Shown here: positions 17,450 through 26,289 of the stretch, in pieces
Numbering within the stretch: position 1 is the first letter of the stretch
How the letters are laid out: each line of letters begins with the position of its first letter
From: BS150m-G50 sp964517435
GTDB taxonomy: Bacteria > CAIWAD01 > BS150m-G50
DNA length: 64,000 nt
Assembly: GCA_964517435.1 (NCBI GenBank)
Contig: CAZFEC010000008.1
Location: 16,581-80,580, forward strand
Reading direction: 5' to 3'
The notes under the pieces: generated by a model
The model's database searches: none
What the model saw: only the letters and a program-made list of their open reading frames with translations
What the model was told of the DNA's origin: nothing
Position numbers and translations under genes: made by a program

Positions 17450-18577
17450 TCAGACTCGTTCGCGCATCGTAAACCCGATCACCACGCAGACAACCAGGCC
17501 CAGCAGTACGGCGATCATGCCGGCCGTATTGATACCACCGACCTGGACGACTCCCGCCACCAGCTTGTCCGGTCTGGCGGCCAGCGCGAAGTTATGCGCG
17601 AAAGCGGCGCCGGTGAGCATGCCCAGCACGAAAATGCCGGCATCGCCGTCACCCTCTCCGCTCAGGAACAGCTGGCGACCGGGGCAGCCGCCGGCCAGCA
17701 GGAAGGCCAGCCCCGACAGCACCATCCCCAGGAAATTCCAGAAGTAGTTGGAATGGGCTACCGGTTGGGCCGCAACGCCGAAGCCCACCTGACCGAGCAA
17801 AAGGTTGGTGATGAAAGCGACCACGGCCAGCGTGATGACACCGGTCAGCAAATGAAAATCGCGGATCAGGATAGAGTCGCGGAAGGCGCCCATGGTGCAG
17901 AAACGGGTGCGCTGCGCCAGGAAACCTATCAGCAGCCCCGCACCGAGTGAAATCAGCAGCGGTGCGTGCATTGCGCCGGGACCTTTCAGGCTGAAGAAAA
18001 CGGCACCACCCTCGCTGAATTGCGGGCGCAGGATCACCAGCAGCAACAGACCGACCATCAGGAACGGCATCACCCAGCCGGCGGCGGCTTTGGTTCTGAA
18101 CGCCCGCCCCAGGCTGTAGCCACGGCGGAGAAACAGGGTGCCAACCCAGATGCCGGCGCTGAGTCCCGCCAGACCGATCACGGCGTTCAGATCGCCGCCC
18201 GCCAGGCGCAGCAGGGCGCGCCAGGGACAACCGAGAAATGCCAGTGCGCCGATCATGGCGAAGCCGCCCAGCAGAAAGCGGATCAGCGGTGCCGAACCGC
18301 CGCGGGCCCGGAACTCCCGGAAGAGCAGGGCGGCGACCAGCGAGCCCAGCACGAAGCCGACCAGCTCCGGCCGGATGTACTGGACGACGCCCGCCCGGTG
18401 CAGTCCCAGCGCGCCGGCGATATCCCGTTCGAAACAAGCGACGCAGACACCCATGTTGGGCGGATTACCCAGCTTCTGGAGCAGCGGCGCGAGCACGCCG
18501 ATCACGGCTCCGGCCAGGATAATACCCCAGCGTGAGGCAAAGAAAGCGGTTAGATTTTCGGATCGATTCGTAGGCAT
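17450..18577 (-). CDS. yedE: YedE-family putative selenium transporter
   Basis: A 375-residue polytopic inner-membrane protein with about ten hydrophobic segments. It has the YeeE/YedE signatures GFAMIGALAFLGCPWRALLR and FLAGGCPGRQLFLSGEGDGD with conserved cysteines, and RTRFCTMGAFRDSIL. The family moves sulfur species; the subfamily next to SelD and YedF is assigned to selenium. The ATG at 18577 has CCGGAGG upstream, so the longer frame from a TTG at 18661 is rejected. It is first in the operon, so the promoter should lie within 18580-18760. Confidence 0.88.
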   Translation of the reverse strand: MPTNRSENLTAFFASRWGIILAGAVIGVLAPLLQKLGNPPNMGVCVACFERDIAGALGLHRAGVVQYIRPELVGFVLGSLVAALLFREFRARGGSAPLIRFLLGGFAMIGALAFLGCPWRALLRLAGGDLNAVIGLAGLSAGIWVGTLFLRRGYSLGRAFRTKAAAGWVMPFLMVGLLLLVILRPQFSEGGAVFFSLKGPGAMHAPLLISLGAGLLIGFLAQRTRFCTMGAFRDSILIRDFHLLTGVITLAVVAFITNLLLGQVGFGVAAQPVAHSNYFWNFLGMVLSGLAFLLAGGCPGRQLFLSGEGDGDAGIFVLGMLTGAAFAHNFALAARPDKLVAGVVQVGGINTAGMIAVLLGLVVCVVIGFTMRERV

Positions 18578-19108
18578 GTAGACCTCCGGTTGGGCGCGGC
18601 CCTTCGCGCTGACCGGAGATCTCCGGCGGTCAGAGCGGGAAGGCGGCGCGTGGTTTGGCAATTGAGAACCTGACCGGTTCCCGGCACGCGCTTCAGATTT
18701 GGTGTGACATCAGGGTGTGATACATTGCTCTTTCCTGGTTGGCTGCGCAGAGCACCATGGTTACCGGGCGATTGCGCGGGTTTCTTAACGGTAAAAAGAT
18801 TGAACAACCGGTTCTACCGATCAAGCATTATCTCATTCACACAAAGCGGATCCGGCGATCGGCGATATCCTCTGGACCTGGCCGGATCGGCTGGTATTGC
18901 TGACTTCCATCATCCATATACCGTTCCATCCAGTAACTGCCGGGTTGCTAGTTGAAGGTGGGTTAGATACCTTCTCAATTGAGTTGATCGACAAATGTGA
19001 GACGTAGACAGTGAAGAAAAAGCAGGGAAGCAGGGAGCGGATGTCACGCGGTTCGGAACCTTTCGTTCGAAGTGAAGGCCGGGTACCGCCTGTAAGCCGA
19101 CAGGGACA
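18578..19108. other. Divergent intergenic region between yedE and the HXXEE-like gene
   Basis: About 530 bases with no convincing gene. It must carry the start signals of the selenium operon (leftward) and of the 19.1-kb genes (rightward). It holds one GTGATACA octamer (18717-18724) and an AACCGGTT palindrome near 18808. No tRNA-Sec was recognised here. Confidence 0.5.
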
Positions 19109-19498
19109 GTGAACAGGTTGCGCCACGCCTTTTCGGCGCTGATCCTGGTCCAGGCGTTGCATGCCGTCGAGAAATACTATGGGCGGCTGTGGGAGCTGCT
19201 GCCGCCGGTCCGGTTCATCTGCAATCTGGTTGCTCATGATCCGGTACCAGGCTTCCTCCTGCTCAACAGCCTGTTTCTGCTGTTCGGTCTCTGGTGCCGG
19301 CTGTGGCCGGTCGGTCGGCAGTGGCGTTGGTGGCGCATCTGGCTCTGGCTCTGGATTGTGATTGAAATCATCAACGGTCTGGCTCATATCGGTCTGGCAT
19401 TATGGCACGGCGGTTATTTCCCCGGCCTCTACACGGCGCCGCTGCTGTTGCTGATCGCCGGCTGGCTGGTGTTCCAACTGGGAAGCCGTCCGAGTTGA
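19109..19498 (+). CDS. Small membrane protein, HXXEE-like
   Basis: 129 residues with about four hydrophobic segments. Near the N-terminus QALHAVEKYYG has the His-x-x-Glu spacing that names the HXXEE domain, and the end has NGLAHIGLALWHGGYFPGLYTAPLLL, where H, Y, PG and T match that family's second motif. Function is unknown for the family. GTG start with AGGGA upstream; 19 bases separate it from the next gene. Low certainty on the family name. Confidence 0.6.
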   Translation: MNRLRHAFSALILVQALHAVEKYYGRLWELLPPVRFICNLVAHDPVPGFLLLNSLFLLFGLWCRLWPVGRQWRWWRIWLWLWIVIEIINGLAHIGLALWHGGYFPGLYTAPLLLLIAGWLVFQLGSRPS

Positions 19499-19517
19499 TG
19501 GCAGGAAGGGAGGTCTT

Positions 19518-20171
19518 ATGAAGAGAACAGCGATCTTCATCGTTCTGACCGCGCTCACCTGGCTTGGGATTGCTAATCCACCCTCCAGCGCCTACGATTT
19601 ATACCCGGACCCGACGTCAGGACTTTATACCGAGCGTAATGAGGAACAGGCAGATACCGATGTTGCCGCCGGGGAGAGATTGCGGCAGGTCGAGTTCCGG
19701 TTCCGGCTGGGGCAGGGAGGCTTTCAGGATGACCGTTCCGATCTCGGTCAGCTCGGCGGCGGCCAGATTACCCTCGATATCAAGCCGGTCAGGCTACCAC
19801 TCGCGTTATCTCTCACCAGCGAGTACTACACCAATTCCGCCGATCCGACCCATACCTACGAAATCCCCATCATGTTCGCTGTCAACCTGCTCTACATCGT
19901 AGATCCTCTCAAGTGGGAGCGGTTGCGTCTCTTTACGGGGGGCGGTGTCGGCAGGCTGGAAGTACCTATAAGCGAGACTAATCCCGATCTGACTCGGCAC
20001 GCCTGGCTGGTCAACCTGGAGCTGGGTCTGGACTACCGGCTGTTCTGGAAGCTGGGTTTCTACGGTGTGGGTAAATACCTCTATTCGCGGCGGGATATCG
20101 ACGGCGAGCGGGTGATCGACTTCAACGAAGCGATCCTGCTGCTGGGGCTGACCCTCACGTTCAGTATCTAA
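19518..20171 (+). CDS. Predicted outer-membrane beta-barrel protein
   Basis: A 217-residue protein with a signal peptide (cleavage near SSA at residues 23-25). The mature part alternates hydrophobic and polar residues in strand-length blocks (LRQVEFRFRLGQGGF, ITLDIKPVRLPLALSLTSEYY, LRLFTGGGVGRLEVP, WLVNLELGLDYRLFW) and ends FNEAILLLGLTLTFSI. This fits an 8- to 10-stranded barrel of OmpA/OmpW-like size, but no named family is recognised. ATG with GAAGGGAGG upstream. Confidence 0.7.
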   Translation: MKRTAIFIVLTALTWLGIANPPSSAYDLYPDPTSGLYTERNEEQADTDVAAGERLRQVEFRFRLGQGGFQDDRSDLGQLGGGQITLDIKPVRLPLALSLTSEYYTNSADPTHTYEIPIMFAVNLLYIVDPLKWERLRLFTGGGVGRLEVPISETNPDLTRHAWLVNLELGLDYRLFWKLGFYGVGKYLYSRRDIDGERVIDFNEAILLLGLTLTFSI

Positions 20172-20258
20172 CAGATACGAGGGATCGACTCCGCCGATCC
20201 TTGCCCCGCTGGAGGAGCGAACACGGGAATTGAAATCCGCGCCGAATCAACAGGAGTT

Positions 20259-20744
20259 ATGATGAAACGCTTAGTTGAGACGATACTGCTGCTGGCGATG
20301 TTGCTGAGCTGCCTGGCCGGCTGTCAGCGACAGGTTACGGCGGACCTTCCCGCCGACCTGCAGAAGGCGATCGCGGCGTTCTACGACGCTATCGAAACCG
20401 GTGACACACAGGCTCGTGTCGATCTGCTGGCCGACGAAGTGATTCTGATGCCGAATCACTGGACCATGTATCGTGGTTTCGACGAAGTCGCCGGTCTCCT
20501 CGAAGCCGGTAGTGACGCCGTGTTCAAGATCCGCGACCGGGTGATCGTGGCCGGCGCCGCCGGGCCGGAGCTGGCCTACACTGTAAACAGCTACGCCTAC
20601 ACCTATCACCTGGTCGGCGATCCGCCGCAGTGGCACCAGACCAAGAACCTGCATCTTTGGAGGCGCGACGCGGAAGGCCGCTGGCGACTGCAGGTGGATA
20701 TCTGGAACAGCGATGTGCCTGTGAGTGAGTTCGACACTGAATGA
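20259..20744 (+). CDS. Lipoprotein with SnoaL/DUF4440-like fold
   Basis: 161 residues. Lipobox LAGC near residue 22 predicts a lipid-anchored protein. The mature chain reads ADLQKAIAAFYDAIETGDTQARVDLLADEVILMPNHWTMYRGFDEVAGLL, the usual start of the NTF2-like SnoaL/DUF4440 superfamily (helix, then D-x-x-x-L-x-x-D-x-V), and ends with the strand WRLQVDIWNSD. Ligand or enzyme activity unknown. CAGGAG precedes tandem ATGs. Confidence 0.75.
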   Translation: MMKRLVETILLLAMLLSCLAGCQRQVTADLPADLQKAIAAFYDAIETGDTQARVDLLADEVILMPNHWTMYRGFDEVAGLLEAGSDAVFKIRDRVIVAGAAGPELAYTVNSYAYTYHLVGDPPQWHQTKNLHLWRRDAEGRWRLQVDIWNSDVPVSEFDTE

Positions 20745-20766
20745 AAACGGTTGCGGCTGCTGGGAT

Positions 20767-21687
20767 ATGGTGAAAAAAGACTACCAGCCAGGCTATGTGG
20801 AGCTGCACCGCACCGGTGAGCTGAAGCGGCGTAGCGAACTGGCTTACGCGCGACTGCCCGCCTGCGACCTCTGCGCCCGGGACTGTGGCGTTGATCGCCG
20901 TCGTGAAACCGGTCTCTGCCGCACCGGTACCCGGGCGCGGGTGGCCAGCGCCAGCCCCCATCACGGCGAAGAAGCCCCGCTGCGCGGCTGGCGTGGCAGC
21001 GGTACCATCTTCTTCGCCCACTGCAATCTGAGCTGCCAGTACTGCATCAACTATGATATCAGCCTGTTGGGCGAGGGCCGCGAGCTGGAGCCGGAGGAGC
21101 TGGCGGAACTGATGCTGCAGCTGGCGGCCGCCGACTGTCACAACGTCAACCTGGTCAGTCCCAGCCATGTAGTACCGATGTTCCTGGCGGCGCTCGACCT
21201 CGCCGCCGGCGCCGGTCTGCGGCTGCCGCTCGTCTACAACAGCGGCGGCTACGATTCACTCACGGCACTGCAACTACTGGACGGGGTGGTCGATATCTAT
21301 ATGCCGGACATGAAGTACGCGGACGCCGCCATCGCCGAGCGCTATTCCGGTGCGGCCGACTATCCGCACCACAACCAGCGAGCGGTCAAAGAAATGCACC
21401 GGCAGGTGGGGGACCTGGCGATCGACCTGCAGGGGCTGGCGCAGCGGGGATTGCTGGTGCGTCACCTGGTACTGCCGGCGGAGCTGGCCGGTACCGCACG
21501 GATCGCCAGTTTCCTGGCGGAGGAGATCTCGCGCCACACCTATGTTAACGTCATGGCCCAGTACCGGCCCTGCTATCGTGCCGACGAGCTGCCACCCCTG
21601 GACCGGCCGCTCACGCGCGAGGAATACCTGGCGGCGGTCGACACGATGCGCGAAGCCGGCTTGCACCGCCTGGACGGTGACGGGTGA
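20767..21687 (+). CDS. Radical SAM protein, PflX-like (pyruvate formate-lyase activase homolog, COG1313 type)
   Basis: A 306-residue radical SAM protein. The cluster motif is CNLSCQYC in GTIFFAHCNLSCQYCINYDIS. An extra N-terminal cysteine set (CDLCARDCG, then GLCRTG) could hold a second cluster. LYxPDMKY-like and NVMAQYRP segments match the PflX group. Such enzymes activate glycyl-radical proteins or modify other targets; no target gene is adjacent. The frame is open further upstream, overlapping the lipoprotein gene; ATG 20767 removes the overlap but has a weak Shine-Dalgarno. Confidence 0.8.
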   Translation: MVKKDYQPGYVELHRTGELKRRSELAYARLPACDLCARDCGVDRRRETGLCRTGTRARVASASPHHGEEAPLRGWRGSGTIFFAHCNLSCQYCINYDISLLGEGRELEPEELAELMLQLAAADCHNVNLVSPSHVVPMFLAALDLAAGAGLRLPLVYNSGGYDSLTALQLLDGVVDIYMPDMKYADAAIAERYSGAADYPHHNQRAVKEMHRQVGDLAIDLQGLAQRGLLVRHLVLPAELAGTARIASFLAEEISRHTYVNVMAQYRPCYRADELPPLDRPLTREEYLAAVDTMREAGLHRLDGDG

Positions 21688-21728
21688 ATGGCACTGGTTC
21701 GACAACGGCGAAACCGGGAAGGAGAGCG

Positions 21729-22202
21729 ATGATCCAGATCAGGGCGATGCAACCGGATGAGATCGTTCCGGTCAGCGAGCTGCTCTGTGCCTGCTACCGC
21801 TGGCTGGGCCTGGTGGAAGGCTTCACCGCGGCTGAAGTTGAATTCCTGCTGCGGGAGCGGGGTACGGCGGCGACGGTGGAGCGGGAATCCGCCCGTGAAA
21901 CCTATCTGGTCGCTGTAGACGAAGGCTGCCTGGTGGGAATGACTTCCTTCCGCCGGAACGAAATCACCAAACTGTACGTGGATCCCCAGCTGCATCGCCG
22001 TGGCATTGGCCGGCAGCTGTTTGCACAGGCGGCGACGCATATCGCCGGGCAGGGTTTCGCTGATGTGTGTCTGGGGACGCTGGGCACCAGCACCATGCCC
22101 TTTTACGAGACGATGGGTATGCGAGTGGCGGGGCGGAAGCAGGTGCGGCTGGGGAGCGGCCCCACGCGGGAAGTGCAGCTGATGAAGCTGAGGTTTGAGT
22201 AG
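21729..22202 (+). CDS. GNAT-family N-acetyltransferase
   Basis: 157 residues. Motif A is LYVDPQLHRRGIGRQLFAQAATHI and motif B is STMPFYETMGMRVAGRKQV. Acceptor unknown. The ATG has GGAGAG directly upstream, which rules out the longer frame from 21684 that overlaps the radical SAM gene. The spacing of about 40 bases suggests co-transcription with that gene. Confidence 0.85.
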   Translation: MIQIRAMQPDEIVPVSELLCACYRWLGLVEGFTAAEVEFLLRERGTAATVERESARETYLVAVDEGCLVGMTSFRRNEITKLYVDPQLHRRGIGRQLFAQAATHIAGQGFADVCLGTLGTSTMPFYETMGMRVAGRKQVRLGSGPTREVQLMKLRFE

Positions 22203-22368
22203 CGTTCAGATGTGGATATTCAGCAATTGATCAGTACCGGGAATTCGTCAGCATAACTCCTGAAACAACGAGAAGCTGAGTACGATTACGATGCAATTGT
22301 GAACCGCCGTTTTTTGCACCTGAAAACTGCCTGCAAGACCCATTCTGGGCCAATAAACGACGCTTACT

Positions 22369-22402
22369 ATTGTAATATCAATATGATAATCAGGTCCGAC
22401 CC
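22369..22402 (+). repeat. Short dispersed repeat, copy 1
   Basis: ATTG(N19)AGGTCCGACCC. The 11-base end AGGTCCGACCC is identical to that at 55634-55644, and the preceding 23 bases match at about 14 positions without gaps. The word CCATTCTGGGCCA (22340-22352) lies just upstream; its reverse complement occurs at 55686-55698. Confidence 0.5.
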
Positions 22403-22439
22403 CCGTGACAAATGACCCCGATGAATATGCCGGTGACAA

Positions 22440-23318
22440 ATGAATATGAGTAACCAACACCTGACCCTCCGCACCGCCTACTGGGACGACGCCGCAGCGC
22501 GCGCCGCCTTCAAGCGGTTCATCCTCGAGATCTTCAGCCTGGACTTTGCCCTCTGGGAACGGCATGGCTACTGGGATGACGCCTACTGCCCCTTCTCGTA
22601 TTTCTCCGGCGAGCAGATCGTAGCCAGCCTCTGCGTCTATGCGCTGGAAGCGCTGGTGGCGGGTAAACCGGTCCGGTTGGCGCAGATCTCCGCTGTCGGC
22701 ACCCTCCCTGAATGGCGGCGGCGGGGATTGTGCCGGCAACTGACGGAGCTGGCGCTCCCCCGGACCGCTCCCCGGCCTGACGGCATCTTTCTCTTCGCCA
22801 GCGAGATGGCGCATCCTCTCTATACTGCCTGCGGATTCACACCGCTGACCGACCATCTGGAGCAGATCCGGGCCGAACCGATGCCGGCGCGTAAGGGAAT
22901 CGTGAAACTCGATCCCGCCGACCCGGCACAGCTGTCGAAGGTCTACCGTTACGCCCGCGAACGGTGTGCCGTCTCACAACGGTTCTGCGTTCACAACCCG
23001 CAGCTCTTGATGTTCCACGCGCTCTACACGCTGCCGGACCAGGTTTACGAAATCCCGGAGCTGGAGACGTTGCTCTTCTGCGACTGGGAGGAGGACCTGC
23101 TCACCGTTTACGACATCGTGAGTCCGCAACCGGTTCCCTGGGTGGAACTCTACCCCTGGCTGGCGACACCTGACATCCGGCGCGTCCGGTTTCACTTTCA
23201 CACCGACCTGCTGGCGCTGGAGTCGGTGGAAATCCTGCCCCGCGCAGGCAATCACCCCTTTGTCCTGGCCCCCTTCCCGGCGCCGGCACCGATATTTCCC
23301 TTCACCAGCATCGCTTGA
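22440..23318 (+). CDS. GNAT-fold N-acetyltransferase (Eis-like size)
   Basis: 292 residues. The GNAT motif A region is ISAVGTLPEWRRRGLCRQLTELAL and motif B is HPLYTACGFTPL, followed by a second half with SCP2/GNAT-like strands. Length and layout resemble two-domain GNAT enzymes. Acceptor unknown. There is no good Shine-Dalgarno; the start region carries a direct repeat GTGACAAATGA (22405-22415 and 22433-22443), the second copy overlapping the ATG. ATG 22446 is an alternative. Confidence 0.75.
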   Translation: MNMSNQHLTLRTAYWDDAAARAAFKRFILEIFSLDFALWERHGYWDDAYCPFSYFSGEQIVASLCVYALEALVAGKPVRLAQISAVGTLPEWRRRGLCRQLTELALPRTAPRPDGIFLFASEMAHPLYTACGFTPLTDHLEQIRAEPMPARKGIVKLDPADPAQLSKVYRYARERCAVSQRFCVHNPQLLMFHALYTLPDQVYEIPELETLLFCDWEEDLLTVYDIVSPQPVPWVELYPWLATPDIRRVRFHFHTDLLALESVEILPRAGNHPFVLAPFPAPAPIFPFTSIA

Positions 23319-23433
23319 GAGAGCCGCGGAACAGCAGGATATGTTACTACGACTTGACCTTTTGACCTCTATCCAATACCTTGCCTGGGAGAAGAGAACG
23401 ACCAAGCTGTTTTATCAACGAGGGGGTAGGACT

Positions 23434-23856
23434 ATGAACCTGTTAGTCGAAAAAGTCGATGTGTGGGCTGCCAGTGTCCCGGATGCCACAGGCAGCTTGG
23501 CCAACGTGCTGACCACCCTGAAGGAAAGCGGTGCCGATCTGGAGTTGATCATCGCCAGACGGGCGAAGGAGAATCCGGGTACCGCTGCCGTCTTCATAGC
23601 ACCGCTGCGGGGTGATGAAGAGATTAAAACCGCCGCCATGCTGGGCTTCAACATCACCAGCAGTGTCAACGCGGTACGGGTCGAGGGTGAGAACGAACCC
23701 GGTATCGCCGCGGTGCTGACCACCAAGCTGGCGGAACGTGGAATCCCGCTGCGGGGTGCCACCACGGCGGTGATCGGATCGCGTTACATCATGTACCTGG
23801 GTCTGGATAACGAAGAGGATACCACCCGAGCGCTCGAATGTATCCAGGAAGGTTGA
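23434..23856 (+). CDS. ACT-domain regulatory protein
   Basis: 140 residues that form two ACT-like repeats: VEKVDVWAASVPDATGSLANVLTTLKESGADLELI, then VRVEGENEPGIAAVLTTKLAERGIPLRGATTAV. The D-x-x-G-x-x-A pattern in each half is the usual amino-acid-binding turn. No catalytic domain is attached, so it is likely a small ligand sensor. The start ATG lies after GAGGGGGTAGG; the longer open frame begins inside the previous gene. A strong terminator follows. Confidence 0.8.
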   Translation: MNLLVEKVDVWAASVPDATGSLANVLTTLKESGADLELIIARRAKENPGTAAVFIAPLRGDEEIKTAAMLGFNITSSVNAVRVEGENEPGIAAVLTTKLAERGIPLRGATTAVIGSRYIMYLGLDNEEDTTRALECIQEG

Positions 23857-24216
23857 GATCCTGAAACCACCGGAGTTTCAGCTTCGGTTTGCGAATGCCA
23901 CTCCAACCGCTTCCGTAACCAACGGGAGCGGTTTTATTGTTGTGCACGTATCCGGTGAACCTGAGAGTTGATCGCGGTTTTAATGATGATGACGTCACTG
24001 CTGCCGATGCACAGCCTCGGGCATGGTTTCATCCCGCCGCCGATCCGCGCCGCCGACCGGGAGTGGATCGATCAGATCATCTTCGGCGAGCCGACTTAGT
24101 CGACCACCTGCAGGATTCGTTGAGATTGGTTTCCGTTTCGCGTATATATGTCTGGTAACGGTAACGGAACCGGACGCGAGACCGTCGGACTCTTAATACC
24201 CAAATCTGGAGCTTAC
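23857..24216. other. Intergenic region after the ACT-domain gene
   Basis: About 360 bases. It starts with an intrinsic terminator (23906-23940). The rest holds no convincing gene; a TGACGTCA palindrome lies at 23990-23997. The promoter of the following small genes should be here but I see no clear -35/-10 pair. Confidence 0.5.
23906..23940 (+). terminator. Intrinsic terminator after the ACT-domain gene
   Basis: ACCGCTTCCGT (23906-23916) pairs over 11 bases, one a G-T pair, with ACGGGAGCGGT (23922-23932) around loop AACCA. TTTATTGTT follows. Confidence 0.85.
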
Positions 24217-24510
24217 ATGGAAGAACAAACGAGATACGAACGCGCCCGCAAACGGGCAGAAGAGATGGGAGAGTTCTATCAGCATGTGGTGGTTTATATC
24301 GCTGTCAATCTCTTTCTACTGATCGTTAACCTCTGGACCTCGCCGTCCTACATGTGGGTATTCTGGCCGATCGCCGGCTGGGGATTGGGTCTCGTATTGC
24401 ATGGCCTTTCCGTTTTCGGCGGCACCCAGTTCTGGGGCAGCGAGTGGCGGGAGCAGAAAGCGCGGGAACTGATGGAGAAAGAGGAGCGGAATAAAAACAT
24501 GATGCCGTAA
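24217..24510 (+). CDS. 2TM domain protein
   Basis: 97 residues. A charged N-terminal helix (YERARKRAEEMGEFYQH) leads into two membrane helices (VVVYIAVNLFLLIVNLW and VFWPIAGWGLGLVLHGLSVFG), then a charged tail. This is the 2TM domain layout (helix, TM, short loop with W, TM) common in Bacteroidota and relatives. Function unknown; often fused to or near sensor proteins. ATG with CTGGAG upstream; an earlier in-frame ATG at 24148 lacks support. Confidence 0.8.
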   Translation: MEEQTRYERARKRAEEMGEFYQHVVVYIAVNLFLLIVNLWTSPSYMWVFWPIAGWGLGLVLHGLSVFGGTQFWGSEWREQKARELMEKEERNKNMMP

Positions 24511-24615
24511 TCATATCCGGGATTACGGCTACCGGCCTGTCGTCGCTGGGTGCTGGACCATTACTGCTGGTCGCGGTTGCTTCCCGCTATCGGCATTGTT
24601 TGTGGAGATACATCA

Positions 24616-24870
24616 ATGGAGCATTTCACCAAAATCGTTGTCCTCGATAATGAAGTGCAGGCGCAGATCCTGGTCTCGCTGCTGGAGGAGGCGGGCATCC
24701 CGCACCGGCTGCGCAGTTACCGCGACTCTGTTCTGGACGGACTCTTCCAGGGTATGAAAGGATGGGGGCATGTCGATGCGCCGGAGCGCTTTCGCACGGA
24801 GATAATGGCGTTGCTGGAACGGGTGAATGAAGCAGGCAGAACCGCCGGCGATATTGAAGAAGTCGATTGA
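24616..24870 (+). CDS. Small DUF2007-like protein
   Basis: 84 residues. IVVLDNEVQAQILVSLLEEAGIPHRLRSYRDS matches the DUF2007 pattern (V-x-x-x-N-x-x-E-A-x-x-L-x-x-x-L-x-x-x-G-I), a small alpha/beta domain of proposed signalling or ligand-binding role. The tail is acidic. ATG 24616 follows TGGAGATA. It ends 37 bases before the methionine sulfoxide reductase gene. Confidence 0.65.
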   Translation: MEHFTKIVVLDNEVQAQILVSLLEEAGIPHRLRSYRDSVLDGLFQGMKGWGHVDAPERFRTEIMALLERVNEAGRTAGDIEEVD

Positions 24871-24907
24871 CCGCGACATCATCTTGAGGTTACCCCATCA
24901 CCTGACA

Positions 24908-25861
24908 ATGTTACAAATGAGAGGAGACCAACGGACCGGCAGGCTGGCGGCCGGTCTCCTGGTGCTGATCGCAATAATCGCGTCTCAACTGATGGCAGGA
25001 GAGGAAAGCGGATTGAAATTACGGGAACTGACACCGGAAGAGGAGCGGGTCATACTGCACAAGGGCACCGAACCGGCTTTCTCCGGGGAGTATAACGACC
25101 ACTTCACCACGGGGACCTACAGCTGCAGGCATTGCGGCGCCGCTCTCTACCGCTCGAGCGATAAATTCGCGTCGCATTGCGGGTGGCCCAGTTTTGACGA
25201 CGCGCTCCCGGACGCTGTGGTCAGCCAGCCTGACGCCGACGGCAAGCGTACTGAGATTAGCTGCGGTAACTGCGGCGCGCACCTGGGACATGTTTTCAGC
25301 GGTGAGGAATATACCGACAAGAACATCCGGCACTGTGTCAATTCCATTTCGCTGGAGTTTCAGGCCGCACCGAAGCCAGCTACCGAGGTGGCCGTTTTCG
25401 CGGGCGGTTGTTTCTGGGGCGTGGAGTTTTACTTCCAGGTCGAACCGGGAGTGCTGTCGACCCGGGTCGGCTATACCGGCGGCGAACTCGAACAGCCGAC
25501 CTACCAGAAGGTCTGTACGGGAGCGACCGGTCACGCCGAGGCGATCGAAATCACCTACGATCCCGCTTTGACCGATTTCGAGACGCTGGCGCGACTCTTT
25601 TTCGAGATCCACGATCCCACCCAGATCGATCGCCAGGGCCCGGATATCGGTAATCAGTATCGTTCGGCGATCTTCTGCCAAAACGCGGAGCAGAAACGGA
25701 TCGCACAGGGGTTGATCAAACTGCTGGAAACCGCGGGCTTCCGGGTCGCGACGAAATTGCAGCCTGCCGGCACCTTCTGGGAAGCGGAGAATTACCACCA
25801 GGACTACTTCAAGACCACCGGCAAACGACCCTACTGCCATGAGCGCACCAAGCGCTTCTAA
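24908..25861 (+). CDS. Exported MsrB-MsrA fusion methionine sulfoxide reductase
   Basis: About 317 residues. A hydrophobic N-terminal segment (AAGLLVLIAIIASQL) suggests export to the periplasm. The MsrB domain (about 40-150) has zinc pairs CRHC and CGNC and catalytic Cys in NIRHCVNS. The MsrA domain (about 160-310) has GGCFWGVE with the catalytic Cys and GYTGG. The enzyme repairs both R- and S-methionine sulfoxide. Order MsrB then MsrA is the less common arrangement. The start is uncertain: ATG 24908 lacks a Shine-Dalgarno, and ATG 24917 or a later GTG are possible. Confidence 0.9.
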   Translation: MLQMRGDQRTGRLAAGLLVLIAIIASQLMAGEESGLKLRELTPEEERVILHKGTEPAFSGEYNDHFTTGTYSCRHCGAALYRSSDKFASHCGWPSFDDALPDAVVSQPDADGKRTEISCGNCGAHLGHVFSGEEYTDKNIRHCVNSISLEFQAAPKPATEVAVFAGGCFWGVEFYFQVEPGVLSTRVGYTGGELEQPTYQKVCTGATGHAEAIEITYDPALTDFETLARLFFEIHDPTQIDRQGPDIGNQYRSAIFCQNAEQKRIAQGLIKLLETAGFRVATKLQPAGTFWEAENYHQDYFKTTGKRPYCHERTKRF

Positions 25862-25909
25862 ACGGTTGCACTGTAGGCGCAGCGATCACCGAAAACAGGG
25901 AGTCTGATC

Positions 25910-26269
25910 ATGAGTCGAACCCAGCCACCCTGCAAAATCGAATGGCTGGAGATCCCCGCACCCGATCTGGCGACGGCGCGGGAATTCTACGCCAGCCTGT
26001 TCGGCTGGGCGATCGAATCCTACAGCCCCGATTACGCTGTCTTTCGCTCCGGCACGCTGCAGGGCGGTCTGAGCCGGGGACTGCAACCGAACGGCCAGGG
26101 GATCGGTTTTTCGATCACGGTGGATGATATCGAGGCGATGCTGGCCAGGATCGTCGCAACCGGCGGAAACATCATCCGGGAGAAATATCATCTCGGCGGT
26201 GACCTGGGCTACTGCGCTCGTTTTGAGGATCCCAACGGCAACCAGATCGAACTGTGGTCACCAGAGTAA
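25910..26269 (+). CDS. VOC-family protein
   Basis: 119 residues. IEWLEIPAPDLATAREFYASLFGWAIE opens the first module and CARFEDPNGNQIELWSP closes the second, with Glu in the usual metal position. The FYASLFGW phrase is typical of the small VOC group often annotated as glyoxalase-like. Substrate unknown. It starts a close + strand run of three genes (VOC, SRPBCC, MGMT-like). Confidence 0.85.
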   Translation: MSRTQPPCKIEWLEIPAPDLATAREFYASLFGWAIESYSPDYAVFRSGTLQGGLSRGLQPNGQGIGFSITVDDIEAMLARIVATGGNIIREKYHLGGDLGYCARFEDPNGNQIELWSPE

Positions 26270-26289
26270 GTGAGAATTGGAGCAGCGAC

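Noticed and set aside
22440..23318. Search for further in-frame TGA (selenoprotein) genes near redox and GNAT genes
   Set aside because: The methionine sulfoxide reductase and rhodanese active sites carry Cys or Ser codons; no other gene needed extension through TGA.
13316..23997. Two intergenic TGACGTCA palindromes (13316-13323, 23990-23997)
   Set aside because: Two copies of an 8-base word in 64 kb are close to chance, and the flanks are unrelated.
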